Source: G963668345 sp965206025
GTDB taxonomy: Bacteria > Acidobacteriota > Terriglobia > Bryobacterales > UBA6623
Assembly (NCBI GenBank): GCA_965206025.1
Contig: CBDBIU010000005.1
Coordinates: 1,054,001 to 1,118,000, forward strand
Direction: 5' to 3'
Length of the DNA stretch: 64,000 bases
This document shows positions 45,501 through 54,280 of this stretch, one piece after another. Position 1 is the stretch's first letter. The number at the start of each line of letters is the position of its first letter. The notes under the pieces were generated by a model, which was not told where the DNA came from, searched no databases, and worked only from the letters and a program-made list of their open reading frames with translations. Position numbers and translations under genes: made by a program.

Positions 45501-47987
45501 GATCGTGTCGAACGCGAACCGCAGAACGACACTCGATCCACTGAATCGCGATAGGTTGATCCGGTAGGCCGTGAAAGCACCGGTTGTGGTGTTGTGCGCC
45601 AAATGGGTGAGCGTCTTCCAGGTTGCGCCGCTGTCTGTGCTGATCAGCAGCCGTCCGGAATCGGCGTTTAGGTAGGCCCCCGCGGCGCCGCCTCCCAAGT
45701 CGATGGCGTTGCCAAAGCCTTCGGTCAGCAAAACCTGGTCCCATTCGAGCACCGCGCCGGTGGCCCCGCTCAGATCAATCGCTGGAGAGGTTAAACTGCC
45801 GAATACGCGCCCCCCTGTGTTGTACGTCCCGGTAGACTCTTGGCCGAACCACCACGAATACGGTCCCGAAGCCGCGCGGCGGGTCGTGCGATGCCAGAGT
45901 CCGGTCGCCGTCCACCCATTCGTACCGCTTTCGACATCATCGTTGAAGCGTTGATCGACGGCGAGGGGCGGAGAACCACCGCAGGTCGCCGGCACGTCGT
46001 AGGCTTCGTAAACGCTTAGCGCTGTGTCGTTCGGCTGCCCGGCTTCAATGGGGTTGAGCGCCGCGGAATAGCCGAAACCCCGCGCTGCGAAGGTGGTCCA
46101 GATGGTACAGCCGTTAGAGCCGTCAACCCCCAACGACTGTGCCGCCTGCAGGATGGCGTCCCGCGCATCCAGCATCGAGGGACGGGAGGGGGTCAGCTTT
46201 AACGCCGTCGTCACGGCCCGTTCGAAGTTGCTCTGTCCGATCGCCTGCCGCACATCCCACAGGACGGTAGCCCAGATCTCGCCGTCGCTATGCACCTGCG
46301 GCAGATCAAATATAAGGGCCGTGTTGGGGATTGCCTTAGGACGCAGCGTCCCAAACTGGCCGAAGGTGTAGGGGCTGTTGTCGTAGGCGACCCCGCGGAT
46401 GCCCGTGGTTGAGTTCGTCGAAACATACTCGCCCACCACGGGATCGTCGGTGAAGGAAGCCGCGTAGGCGTCGCTCCAGCCTTCGCCCATGGCTCCGCTG
46501 TGCCAGCGGAATAGACCGATCACGCTGTTGGGTCCCCCGACAAGCCGGGTCGTCAGCCCGTGGACGTACTCGTGAATGATGACGTCGGCGTCAAAGGCGG
46601 AATCACGCCGCAGCCCGGCAAACAGACCGAGGTCCATGCGCGGAGCGATTCCATCCGGAGGCGTCGTGAAGAAGGCGTTGTTTTGCGCCGCGGCGTCCTG
46701 AACGTCAACCCATAGTGCGTCTCCTTGGGCCCCACCGCGGTTATAGTTGTCGGCCTGGAAATTGCCCGCCGGCTCGTCAAACCCGAGGCGATACAACCAA
46801 TCGTGGAGTGTGTTTGCCCAGTAGAAGGCATTGGTGATGGCAGCGTTTCGGTCCGTGACGGCGTCGCCCGACTGCGCGTAGCCGTCGGTAAAGTCGAAAT
46901 CGAAATGAGCCTGAGCATCCGTGGCGCGCCCGTCGCAGACGTTGTTGCCGTCCGCGTCGAGACAGGCGTCGACGTTGGGGCCGTTCGTCTCCGTTGCCTC
47001 GACCCAGCAGCCGCCCGCCGCCGGTCCCGACTGGAACTGCGAAGGATAGACGTCTGCGGGACAAATGCCGCTCGTCGACGGCCAGCCGCTAAAGGGCTCG
47101 CTGGTTTGGGGGCCTGCGTCGGGGTGTGGACTGCCGGCCGCCGGGAAAACTTTCTCCTGGGGGTTGACCTCGCGCGCGAGACTCAGGCTGAACAGAATCT
47201 TGCCGGATTCATCATCCACCACGACCGCATATGTCCGCAAGGGAGTCAAAGGAAGATACACCTGCCAAGCGGGAAGGCTGACGTTTCGGTGCGGAAACCA
47301 CACCTGCTTGACCCGCACCAGGTCGGTGAAGTCGGGGCCCGAAAAGACCGCTCGACGGTCAGTACCGCTTTCGGGGGTGACGACCCGCAGCCGAGGCTGG
47401 GCTTCCGGTGCGATCTCGCGTAACGCTGCCTCGATAGCCCGACGGGGACCAAGTGTGAGCACGAGCGTCGCTGGAGCCGGAGGAATCGGTTTCTGATTGA
47501 CGCGCCAGATCTCGCCATCCCTGCCCACGTGTACTTGGACCTCGCTGTCAAAATAGGCGACCCCCGCATAGCTCGGCTGGAACGTGAGATGGGTCAGACC
47601 GGTGTCCGTACTTTCAAACCGCGTCGCGAGGGGCAAGCTGAACGCAGAGGCCGCCTTCGTTTGCAAGGCGGCAATTTCCCGGCTCAGATAGTCCCGGGCA
47701 ATGGTTTCCGCGTCGCCGGAGCGAGGCTCGGTGATCGGTCCCGACAGATCGAACAATGAGCGGGGGAGAGGGCCGTCCAATCGTTGCACCGCGCCCGAAG
47801 CACGCGCCCGGCTACTTTTGGCCTCATGGAACGCCGACGTCCGAGCGGTCCTCGACCGCGCATCAAATGACTCGTAGTCGATGGGGCGATCGGTTGCCTG
47901 TTGCGCGAAGGCCGTATTCACGGTTAGCGCGGAAAGCAACGAAAGTAAGGCAAGAGCACGCCCGGGAAGCCCGCCGGTGGAAACCAT
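42531..47987 (-). CDS. secreted M36 (fungalysin) metallopeptidase with MAM-like, BACON-like and four LamG domains
   Basis: 1818 residues. Signal peptide GRALALLSLLSALTVNTAFA, then an FTP-type prodomain. The M36 catalytic domain has HEYVH (about residues 472-476) and the third zinc ligand Glu502 in AMGEGWSDAYA. After it come a jelly-roll of the immune-inhibitor-A/MAM type (WFIDNVRVSRL at its end) and a BACON/Ig-like domain (LVVTPQSMDFVAVAGG). Four consecutive LamG-like domains of about 215 residues share FGRASWYDGYYL and GWYVGV and likely bind glycans or surfaces. The last two are closest to each other, pointing to recent duplication. A GTG start seven codons upstream is possible. Degrades proteins outside the cell. 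Confidence 0.92.
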   Translation of the reverse strand: MVSTGGLPGRALALLSLLSALTVNTAFAQQATDRPIDYESFDARSRTARTSAFHEAKSSRARASGAVQRLDGPLPRSLFDLSGPITEPRSGDAETIARDYLSREIAALQTKAASAFSLPLATRFESTDTGLTHLTFQPSYAGVAYFDSEVQVHVGRDGEIWRVNQKPIPPAPATLVLTLGPRRAIEAALREIAPEAQPRLRVVTPESGTDRRAVFSGPDFTDLVRVKQVWFPHRNVSLPAWQVYLPLTPLRTYAVVVDDESGKILFSLSLAREVNPQEKVFPAAGSPHPDAGPQTSEPFSGWPSTSGICPADVYPSQFQSGPAAGGCWVEATETNGPNVDACLDADGNNVCDGRATDAQAHFDFDFTDGYAQSGDAVTDRNAAITNAFYWANTLHDWLYRLGFDEPAGNFQADNYNRGGAQGDALWVDVQDAAAQNNAFFTTPPDGIAPRMDLGLFAGLRRDSAFDADVIIHEYVHGLTTRLVGGPNSVIGLFRWHSGAMGEGWSDAYAASFTDDPVVGEYVSTNSTTGIRGVAYDNSPYTFGQFGTLRPKAIPNTALIFDLPQVHSDGEIWATVLWDVRQAIGQSNFERAVTTALKLTPSRPSMLDARDAILQAAQSLGVDGSNGCTIWTTFAARGFGYSAALNPIEAGQPNDTALSVYEAYDVPATCGGSPPLAVDQRFNDDVESGTNGWTATGLWHRTTRRAASGPYSWWFGQESTGTYNTGGRVFGSLTSPAIDLSGATGAVLEWDQVLLTEGFGNAIDLGGGAAGAYLNADSGRLLISTDSGATWKTLTHLAHNTTTGAFTAYRINLSRFSGSSVVLRFAFDTIDAQFNDFEGWFIDNVRVSRLSTQQSQLVVTPQSMDFVAVAGGSAPPSQTLSVTEAQGGTLGWTTTVTQGASWLSASPSSGTALSTMTVSVSPAGLPASVYAGAVTVSAPGALDSPATVNVTLTATAAPTQAASWSFEETGAGPGLAIVDSAGGAHNGATYGPGTVASTGVSGLSRLLNGSTDYVAVPPSTALTPQQFTVRTWVRLLSYPAKFGVLLSAFGGSNYQGWYLAVKSGGEVILMGATPPGSAPWLVSNAKLELGRWHAIAVTVDRTSGDAAIYIDGVRDVGARFPGIGADTTQPLTFGRASWYDGYYLNAQIDETTVYPWLRSAAEITADYQSFSPPAPPASTSTVAEWNFESGSQDVSGNGHHGAITGTQIIPAVSGQGRRFNGATDFISVPGSTDLTPASFTLRAWVKLLSYPTDWGAVVSNYGGAADGWFVGVNAGGRILCNLGSVPDNAVSVISNTSVSLNRWQHVTVTYDGARRWVRFYLDGVAVGQGYVPGLTPQTSGALTMGKASWTNDFYLNMDLDEVLLVPVPWAPTEVQSDFAAFQADLGLQPVAEWRLDETASGPGTVLADSSGNGHDAVTAGLGTDPIPAVSANGRSFAGRPDYATMNPAPDLSTSSFSFTTWVKLDAHPGNWGVIYSTYGGDYQGWYVGVYNDGRVILSVSGLPTHNPWLLSTGSLLAGHWHHLAVTFDGGTRSGLIYIDGKLDRGATFPAFTPQTAASPTFGRASWYDGYYLACKLDEARLYPGTLSATEITTQISSFPPPPPPDLPDPVAFWKFDDAGTGPGLVLADSSGGGHDAVTEGLGTTSVAGVAGTARSFDGYPDYAHITPHADLSTAGFSFSTWVKLDALPSNWGILFANYGGDFQGWYVGVFNDGRVIFSVSGLPASNPWLLSAGSLTAGNWHHVAVTFDGPSRRGLIYIDGLRDGSAVFPAFTPQTAIQPTFGRASWYDGYYLRSSLDHSRLYPVELTPYQVAADMQSLP

Positions 47988-48183
47988 CTTCTGATGCTCT
48001 TCGGACACGCACGGGAATCCTTAGTGCGCTCAAGACGAAACTTCCCCTCTACCCCTGATACGTGCGGAAATATGTCTCCCGACAAGATGATCACACCGCT
48101 CCGGCCCGCCGTGAGCCCCGGAATCACACGCCGTTGCGGAGCCAAGCCGTCGTTGGCGCGACAGCGATTCGGCGGAATGCCGT

Positions 48184-49392
48184 ATGCTAGTCCGTGCGGT
48201 GAAAAAGTTAGCCATTCACGGAGGACGGCCCGTGCGGGAGAAGCCTTACTCTGCCTGCTCCGGGTTGGGAGAGCGGGAAAACGAGTTGTTGCGGGAGGTG
48301 CTGGCTTCCGAGCAGTGGGGCGGTTTCCACGACTTCGTCGGCAAGTTCGAGCAACTTTTCGCGGGATTGCACGACTGCGAGCATGGAGTCGCGGCGGCGA
48401 ACGGGACGCTGGCCCTCGAGATGGCGCTCGAAGCGGCGGGCATTCGTGAAGGGGACGAGGTCATCGTACCGGCGCACAGTTTTATCTCGACGGCGTCGGC
48501 GGTCTCGCGAGTGGGAGCGGCCCCCGTATTCGTCGATATCGATAGCACCACGTACAACATCGACGCGGAGCGACTCGCTACGGCGATTACTGATAAGACC
48601 AAAGGCGTCGTCGTAGTACACTTCGGCGGCCAAATGGCCGACGTGGACCGCATCGGGAAAGCGCTGGTGGAACATGACGTCATGCTGATCGAGGATGCCG
48701 CCCACGCTCATGGCGCCGAGTGGCACGGCCGGCGCGCGGGCAGCGTCGGCCTCTGTGGCGTGTTCAGCTTTCAAAACTCAAAGGCGATGAGTGCCGGTGA
48801 AGGCGGCATTCTCACCAGCAATGACGAGGAGTTGGCATCGCGCGCCCGCTCGCTGGCCAATCACGGACGCCGCGCCGAGCGAGGGGGGTTCCATCATTTC
48901 ACGTTGGGATCGAATTACCGCCTGACCGGACTCCAGGCAGCGATCCTGCTGGCCCAACTTGAACGATTGCCCGAGCAGATTAGGCGGCGGCAGGAAAACG
49001 CGGCGATTCTCAGGGAGCAGATCAAAACGCCCGGCATCCACTTCCAGAAAGCGCCCGAGGGAGCGAATGTGCAGACTCTGTATCTGCTGGCGGGACGGAT
49101 CGACGAGAAACTTTTCGGGCTCGAGCGGGATGAATTCGTCCGCGCCATGAACGCCGAAGGTATTCCTTGCCGGCCCTTCTATCCCCATCCGCTCTACAAG
49201 AACCCGATGTACGAGAACCTGCCTCACCGGGCCGAACCCTGCCCGGTGGCCGAGCAGGCTTGCCGGGACTCTTTCTGGCTGCCGCAACAGGTGTGGATGG
49301 GCAATTCCTCCGACACAAACGATATCCTGCGGGCCATCGAAAAGATCCACCAACTCTACAAGCCGCAGCCGCATCTCGGCAAGATTCAGTAA
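48184..49392 (+). CDS. DegT/DnrJ/EryC1-family aminotransferase
   Basis: 402 residues, PLP enzyme that aminates keto-sugars or similar. PLP lysine is Lys200 in FSFQNSKAMSAGEGG; the phosphate-binding AAANGTLALEMAL and DAAHAHGAEWHG (Asp for the pyridine N) are intact. KLAIHGGRPVREKPYS at the start and the ending PHLGKIQ match members associated with sugar-amine catabolism or antibiotic sugar biosynthesis. It may belong to cell-surface carbohydrate metabolism together with the neighbouring sialidase and UDP-glucose dehydrogenase. Stands alone as a transcript. Confidence 0.92.
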   Translation: MLVRAVKKLAIHGGRPVREKPYSACSGLGERENELLREVLASEQWGGFHDFVGKFEQLFAGLHDCEHGVAAANGTLALEMALEAAGIREGDEVIVPAHSFISTASAVSRVGAAPVFVDIDSTTYNIDAERLATAITDKTKGVVVVHFGGQMADVDRIGKALVEHDVMLIEDAAHAHGAEWHGRRAGSVGLCGVFSFQNSKAMSAGEGGILTSNDEELASRARSLANHGRRAERGGFHHFTLGSNYRLTGLQAAILLAQLERLPEQIRRRQENAAILREQIKTPGIHFQKAPEGANVQTLYLLAGRIDEKLFGLERDEFVRAMNAEGIPCRPFYPHPLYKNPMYENLPHRAEPCPVAEQACRDSFWLPQQVWMGNSSDTNDILRAIEKIHQLYKPQPHLGKIQ

Positions 49393-49830
49393 GCCGCGGG
49401 GGAACATTTCTATTGGGATTTGACAAGTACGGTAAGCCTCTGGGCGCGGGAGAGCGACGGCGAGTTTTTCCAGATGTATATGAAGTTTATCGATCCGATG
49501 GGAAGCAGTTAACCCGCATTTCTCGCCACCTGGTGAGAAAAGCGGGTTAATGAACGGGAAGCCGACCAAAGCCGGCTCGGTGTGGCGGCCAGTAGTTTCC
49601 CTATCGGCGGCCAACCTGGCGCCGTATCCATCCTTCCATGCCATGTACTAGCAGCCCGTGGTAAAGGTGAAGATCGCGAAAATCGGGTACAGCCGGCCGT
49701 TTCGCTTCAAGCTAAGTGCTTTCTTTCTATGGCCATGGCCGGGGCGAATTGGTGGCAGCCCCCATTTTTTCCTCCTGAACGACTTTTGGCACGGGCTGCT
49801 AGACTAGGTTGGCGTAAGGAGCACCCTGTC
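49393..49830. other. intergenic stretch with a hairpin repeat and no supported gene
   Basis: Only the palindrome at 49509-49550 is recognisable. A frame that runs through it in front of the sialidase is not supported, because the ribosome site lies near 49816. Confidence 0.45.
49509..49550. repeat. dispersed hairpin repeat, copy 5 (best palindrome)
   Basis: TTAACCCGCATTTCTC pairs with GAGAAAAGCGGGTTAA, 15 of 16 positions, around GCCACCTGGT. It serves as the reference for the other copies. Confidence 0.8.
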
Positions 49831-50985
49831 ATGAAACAGCGCTACCTGCTGGTAAGCTTTCTCGCAGCATGTCTTACAGGGGAATCGGCCAGCCATTTAC
49901 CCACGCACGTCGACGTATTTACCTCGGGGGCCGAGGGGTACCACACGTTTCGCATTCCGGCGCTTGTCACGGCGCCTGACGGCGTCCTGCTCGCCTTCGT
50001 TGAGGGGCGCAAGGAAAATCCCCGCGACCCGGGCGAGGGCCAAGGGGATATTGACCTCGTGTACAAGTCCAGCACGGACCAGGGGAAGACTTGGTCCGCG
50101 CTGAAGATACTCGATGACCCGGGGGTCAAGTGGGCGGCCTCTAACCCGACGCCGGTCGTCGACAAGACAAACGGGCGGGTCTGGATCGTCTTCAATCGCT
50201 GGGAGCCGGGGTTCGGCACAAGGCTCTCCCGAGCAGGCACAACCAACAGCCAGACCTGGGCCCGCTACAGCGACGACAACGGCAAGACCTGGTCTTCGCC
50301 GATCGATATCACGAGAAGCGCTCGAGACTTCGACGACTGGAACGCTATGTTTCCCGGACCTGGGGGAGCTATCCAGACCCGCGGCGGGCGACTCTTGATT
50401 CCCGCGGCGAGGACGCTTGACACGTCCAAGATTTGGGTTTCGTTCGACGAGGGGGACAAGCTGGTCACTACGATGCGCTCCTACGCGATTTATAGCGATG
50501 ACCACGGCAAGACTTGGCAGAGAGGGGAGCTGCTTCACGCCTTCACCGACGAGTGCCAGTTCGTCGAACTCGCCGACGGAGCCGTGATGATCGACGCCCG
50601 CCAGAACTACGGAGACCACCGCTGGGTCGCGATCAGCCAGCGCGGCGGTGAAACTTGGTCCCGCCCGCGCGCCGGGCAATTCCTGACGCCCGTGGCCACC
50701 TCGATAGAACGCTACACCCTGAAGTCCGCCGGCGACGATCGCAACCGCATCCTTTGGACGGGGCCGAAGGGTCCTGGCCGGCAGACTCTGGTCGTGCGGA
50801 CCAGCTACGACGAGGGACAGACGCTTGGCAACGAGAAGGTGATCTACGGCGGTTTCACCGCCTACTCCGATATTTCGATTCTGAAGGACAAAACCATCGG
50901 CGTGCTTTGGGAACGCGGCGTCAGCAAAGGTTATCAGTTCATCACGTTTACTCGGTTGGATCGGGAATTCCTGGAAGGTCCGTAG
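49831..50985 (+). CDS. exo-alpha-sialidase (GH33-like), probable lipoprotein
   Basis: 384 residues; AAGGAG lies 9 bases before the ATG. The N-terminus KQRYLLVSFLAAC has a lipobox-like LAAC, so it is probably lipid-anchored after export. The arginine-triad motif appears as TFRIPALVTAPDG (F/YRIP). Asp boxes: SSTDQGKTWS, YSDDNGKTWS, YSDDHGKTWQ, and a degenerate SQRGGETWS. Further conserved: AFVEGRKENP and FTDECQFVELADGAVMIDAR. Expected to release sialic acid or a related sugar from glycans outside the cell; the beta-propeller could also be another glycosidase. Confidence 0.85.
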   Translation: MKQRYLLVSFLAACLTGESASHLPTHVDVFTSGAEGYHTFRIPALVTAPDGVLLAFVEGRKENPRDPGEGQGDIDLVYKSSTDQGKTWSALKILDDPGVKWAASNPTPVVDKTNGRVWIVFNRWEPGFGTRLSRAGTTNSQTWARYSDDNGKTWSSPIDITRSARDFDDWNAMFPGPGGAIQTRGGRLLIPAARTLDTSKIWVSFDEGDKLVTTMRSYAIYSDDHGKTWQRGELLHAFTDECQFVELADGAVMIDARQNYGDHRWVAISQRGGETWSRPRAGQFLTPVATSIERYTLKSAGDDRNRILWTGPKGPGRQTLVVRTSYDEGQTLGNEKVIYGGFTAYSDISILKDKTIGVLWERGVSKGYQFITFTRLDREFLEGP

Positions 50986-51026
50986 GCTCGGTCACCCGCC
51001 GACAGGGACAAGCGCCCCATAGATCT

Positions 51027-51049
51027 GTAGGGGCGGCATGCTGTGCCCG
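51027..51049. repeat. GC-rich palindrome-like repeat, imperfect copy
   Basis: GTAGGGGCGGCATGCTGTGC then CCG; related to the perfect palindrome at 26736-26755. Located after the sialidase, between convergent genes. Confidence 0.45.
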
Positions 51050-51222
51050 CGTGTACTCACCCGAAACGTGCGTGTATTTGTGAAATGCCTCGTTAAGCCC
51101 AAATTTCTACTTTGAAAATAGGACCTGTCTGTAGCATGAATGACGTTCGCGTCCCGGCTCGGCGGATGTCTCGGGACGAACATCGGCGTACAGCGTCACC
51201 GGTTTCTCTGCGGGACAGGCTG

Positions 51223-52578
51223 CTAGGGTTTCCCCATGGAGAGATACTCAAAACCGGCGCTGCGAAGCGGCTCCGAGTCCAACAGGTTCCGACCGTCAAG
51301 AACCAACGGGCGGGCCATCACTTTGTGGAGCGCGGCGAAGTCAAGCGAGCGGAATTCAGGCCAGTCCGTCAACAACAGAACGGCGTCCGCCCCTTCGGCC
51401 GCCTCCAATGCGGAGGAGCAGTAGATGACCGTATCGGGCAGCTCCGCGCGGGCGCCCTCCATCGCTTTCGGATCATAGGCGCGTACGCGCGCTCCCTCTT
51501 CGACGAGTCGTTCGACCACCGCCACGGCCGGCGAAAAGCGCAAGTCGTCGGTATTGGCCTTGAACGCCAACCCCCAAACAGCGATCGTTTTGTTCTTGAG
51601 CACCCAAATCGTATGGTGCAGCTTACGCAGGAAGATACTGACTTGCTCCAGATTGACCCGCTCTACCTCACGGAGCAGTTGGAAATCGCACCCGCTCTTC
51701 TCGGCGATCCGTACGAAGGCCTGTAGGTCTTTGGGAAAGCAAAATCCGCCAAAGCCGATCCCGGCCCGTAGAAATTCCGGACCGATGCGCTGGTCGTATC
51801 CCATGCCCTCGGCGACCCTCTCGATGTCGGCTCCGACCTGGTCACACAGGTTTGCCACGGCATTGATGTAGGAAATCTTCATTGCCAGGAAAGAGTTCGA
51901 AGCGTGCTTGATCAGCTCGGCGCTATTCCGGTTGGTCGCCACCATGGGCGCGGGTTGACCGTCTCGGGGCCGAGGGCAATCCAGATTCCAGGCGAAGTCC
52001 TGGCGGACGATCGGTTCATAAATCTTCCGCAACAGCTCTTCCGCCTTGGCTGTCTCTACCCCGATCACGATGCGGCCGGGACACAAAAAGTCAAGCACGG
52101 CCGTCCCCTCGGCCAGAAATTCGGGGTTCGATGCTACATCGAACTCCGCGTTTCCCCCTTGCCGGCCGTAGAGCTGCAAGGTCTCGTGGATTCGCTCTCC
52201 CGTCAGCACGGGGACGGTACTCTTCTCGATGACCAGCTTGTAGGATTCCGACAGCGTAGCGATCTGTCGCGTCACGCGTTCAACGCTGGAAAGATCGGCT
52301 TCCCCGTTCGGCAAGGGTGGCGTCCCCAGGCATAAGAAGATCATTTCGCTGTGCGCGACACCCTCTTCCAGGCTCGAGGAAAAGCGGACTCGATGAAGAT
52401 CGACATTGCGTTTGAGTAGGCTGTCGATATGCGGCTCGAAGAAGGGCGAGCGGCCGTCCTGGAGAGCGGCAATCTTGTCCAGATCGTTATCAATACAAAC
52501 CACGTCGTGACCGATTTCACTGAAGCACAGACCGACGACGAGTCCGACATGACCGGTACCGATGACCGTTACTTTCAT
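51223..52578 (-). CDS. UDP-glucose/GDP-mannose-type 6-dehydrogenase
   Basis: Oxidises a nucleotide hexose to the uronic acid, giving precursors of surface polysaccharide. 451 residues. NAD motif VIGTGHVGLVVGLCFSEIG at the start, catalytic Cys280 in GIGFGGFCFPKDLQAF (family GGSCFPKD), conserved KST loop and NPEFLAEGTAV. The C-terminal UDP-binding domain has WGLAFKANTDDLRFSPA. A very strong ribosome site, GGGGAGGAAG, lies before the ATG. Fits UDP-glucose 6-dehydrogenase best, but GDP-mannose dehydrogenase-type specificity is not excluded. Confidence 0.92.
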   Translation of the reverse strand: MKVTVIGTGHVGLVVGLCFSEIGHDVVCIDNDLDKIAALQDGRSPFFEPHIDSLLKRNVDLHRVRFSSSLEEGVAHSEMIFLCLGTPPLPNGEADLSSVERVTRQIATLSESYKLVIEKSTVPVLTGERIHETLQLYGRQGGNAEFDVASNPEFLAEGTAVLDFLCPGRIVIGVETAKAEELLRKIYEPIVRQDFAWNLDCPRPRDGQPAPMVATNRNSAELIKHASNSFLAMKISYINAVANLCDQVGADIERVAEGMGYDQRIGPEFLRAGIGFGGFCFPKDLQAFVRIAEKSGCDFQLLREVERVNLEQVSIFLRKLHHTIWVLKNKTIAVWGLAFKANTDDLRFSPAVAVVERLVEEGARVRAYDPKAMEGARAELPDTVIYCSSALEAAEGADAVLLLTDWPEFRSLDFAALHKVMARPLVLDGRNLLDSEPLRSAGFEYLSMGKP

Positions 52579-53399
52579 TCACTTCCTCCCCTAGGAGCCT
52601 GTCTCACAGAACGACATTTGACCACTTTAACCACAATATCGTGCCCAATGCTCATCCCACATGTCTAGATGTGGCATCGAAAATTTTCTATGGACAGGCC
52701 CTCGGCCTGCATTTTTCGACGGCTGACGGTCGAAGCACACGATAGGCCCGCTATTAATTCGTTGCGCTTGCTCACCGCGCCCAACGTACTTTCTCGGGCG
52801 GACGCTGAACGGAAGTCACTGCTTGTTTCGGCAGTGCCAGATACGAGCGGGCCATGCCGCATCCGCAAAAATACGCCTCCGCTCGCCGAGCGCTGCGTGG
52901 CCTTGTACTAACGGGCCTCTGATGCACCTCGCCTCGTCACTTCGTGAGAAAAGCGGGCGAGCGCTTTTCACTTGAGATCACCTCGGCATTGTCGCTGAAG
53001 CGTCGGTCAGCGACGTGCAGTCGGGTGGGTTTCGGGCGCGTCAGCCTTCCCTATTCGTGCGATCACTCGTTGGGCAGCCGGCTTGCCTGTGGAAGGCTGG
53101 TTCGGTGTGTAATAGCCAGAGTTTCATCATATCGTCAAACGCGAGGCGAGTGTCTTGGGCAGCCCCTGATTTGCGATGCGGGGACACGTCACAACCTGTT
53201 GAGGCTCCTGCAAGCAGAAAGGTGCGGGAGATCTGGCGCGCCAACCGCGGCGTCACGGGTCGGGAGTTACGCCAGTCGCCACGGTGAGGCTGGGCGGTAG
53301 AATTCCGTCGAGGTTGGAAACGCACCATCGGCAAGCTTCGTCAGATAGGTAGGTCCGAGACGGAAACCGGAGGTTTTCTTCCCCGCCGGTGCTTCGCAA
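52579..53399. other. 820-base intergenic region with repeats
   Basis: Contains a CCACAT-GTCTAG-ATGTGG hairpin at 52657-52674 near the ugd promoter side and a copy of the dispersed hairpin at 52928-52962. I see no gene; the short frames here have no domain or ribosome site. Confidence 0.4.
52928..52962. repeat. dispersed hairpin repeat, copy 6
   Basis: CTCGCCTCGTCACTTCGTGA then GAAAAGCGGGCGAG; shares with copy 7 (53951) also the upstream text CTTGTACTAACGGGCCTCT, so the two are sister copies of a longer unit. Confidence 0.65.
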
Positions 53400-54035
53400 G
53401 TGGGCGGAAATCTGACAACCCGCGGCAAGAGATTGACCCACTGGCTGCGCCTACAGGTCGGCCGGGTAGTAAGAGAGAACTCGACTCCGGCAAGGACAGG
53501 TTTGGGTTTCGCCCTGGGGGCGTTCATCGGGGTTTTCCCCAGCTTCCTGATCGGCTCCCCACTAGCCTTTTTTCTTGCCAGGCGATTCGGCTGGAACCGT
53601 GCGGCCGCGGTCGCCGGAACGTTCCTGATGAACCCAGTGACCGCGCCGGTCTTTTACTGGATCAGCACCTGGCTAGGGTTGGAACTGCTGGGCCGAGATA
53701 TCGAGATGGCGCGGATCGCCGGGCTGGTCAACCATGTGCCTCATTTGGGACTCGCCTTTCTGGTTGGCAACACCTTATTCGCTCTCGTGCTGGCCGGGTC
53801 CCTGGGAACCCTGGTTTTTCTTTTTGTCCAGAAGTCGCACCGCGGAGATTCGGCCCAGGTCCCGGCCTCGTCGGCGAAACCAAGCGTGCCGGCTCAGCGG
53901 CATGCCGTGCCCGTGGTTGGCGAGCTGTCCGCTCCTTGTACTAACAGGCCTCTCACGCACTTCGCCTCGCCGCGCACTGAGAAAAGCGGGCTAGATGCCC
54001 AACTCCCCGGTTGGGCGAGAGAGACCCCTTCTTAA
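53400..54035 (+). CDS. DUF2062 membrane protein
   Basis: GTG start. Two strongly hydrophobic hairpins: TGLGFALGAFIGVFPSFLIG with SPLAFFLARRFGWNRAAAV and GTFLMNPVTAPVFYWISTW, the DUF2062 signature, then another membrane segment, LGLAFLVGNTLFALVLAGSL. Function unknown; homologues often sit near glycosyltransferases or lipid genes. About 50 residues at the C-terminus (after VQKSHRGDSAQ) are read through the GCATGCC repeat and hairpin copy 7. The original stop may have been lost. Its end overlaps the convergent DUF2061 gene by four bases. Confidence 0.8.
   Translation: MGGNLTTRGKRLTHWLRLQVGRVVRENSTPARTGLGFALGAFIGVFPSFLIGSPLAFFLARRFGWNRAAAVAGTFLMNPVTAPVFYWISTWLGLELLGRDIEMARIAGLVNHVPHLGLAFLVGNTLFALVLAGSLGTLVFLFVQKSHRGDSAQVPASSAKPSVPAQRHAVPVVGELSAPCTNRPLTHFASPRTEKSGLDAQLPGWARETPS
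53898..53915. repeat. GC-rich palindrome-like repeat, copy inside the DUF2062 frame
   Basis: GCGGCATGCCGTGCCCGT; right half of the 26736 palindrome. Confidence 0.45.
53951..53996. repeat. dispersed hairpin repeat, copy 7
   Basis: CACGCACTTCGCCTCGCCGC then GCACTGAGAAAAGCGGGCTA. Preceded by CTTGTACTAACAGGCCTCT like copy 6. It lies within the C-terminal reading frame of the DUF2062 gene. Confidence 0.65.
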
Positions 54036-54280
54036 ATCTCGTAATCGGGCCGTTTCGGCATACCCCAGGGAATGCGGGCCCACACACGTTCGTGAAGGAA
54101 ATAGGCGGCCATCTTGGCGATTCCGTCCAAGGCGCCGACTCCGAGGGCGATGTCCCACTCACCGGTCAATAGGAGGGCGATCCCAGCGGTGATCAGGGAT
54201 CCGAAAAACCGGTAACTGGCAGCTTTTGCAATGCTGCGCTTGCGGGCTTCCAAGGCATTCTCCTGTTTGTCGATCGACAA
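54032..54280 (-). CDS. DUF2061 small membrane protein
   Basis: 82 residues with two membrane helices: KAASYRFFGSLITAGIALLL and the second around DIALGVGALDGIAKMAAYFL. The ending HERVWARIPWG is the DUF2061 signature. Function unknown; homologues are found next to sulfate or phosphate genes. Convergent with the DUF2062 gene (ends overlap by four bases). The start ATG is followed by SIDKQENALEARKRSIAKA. Confidence 0.88.
   Translation of the reverse strand: MSIDKQENALEARKRSIAKAASYRFFGSLITAGIALLLTGEWDIALGVGALDGIAKMAAYFLHERVWARIPWGMPKRPDYEI

Noticed and set aside
49770..49810. Sigma-54 promoter (TTGGCACGGGCTGCT) before the sialidase
   Set aside because: The spacing between the GG and GC elements is 8 bases instead of 10.
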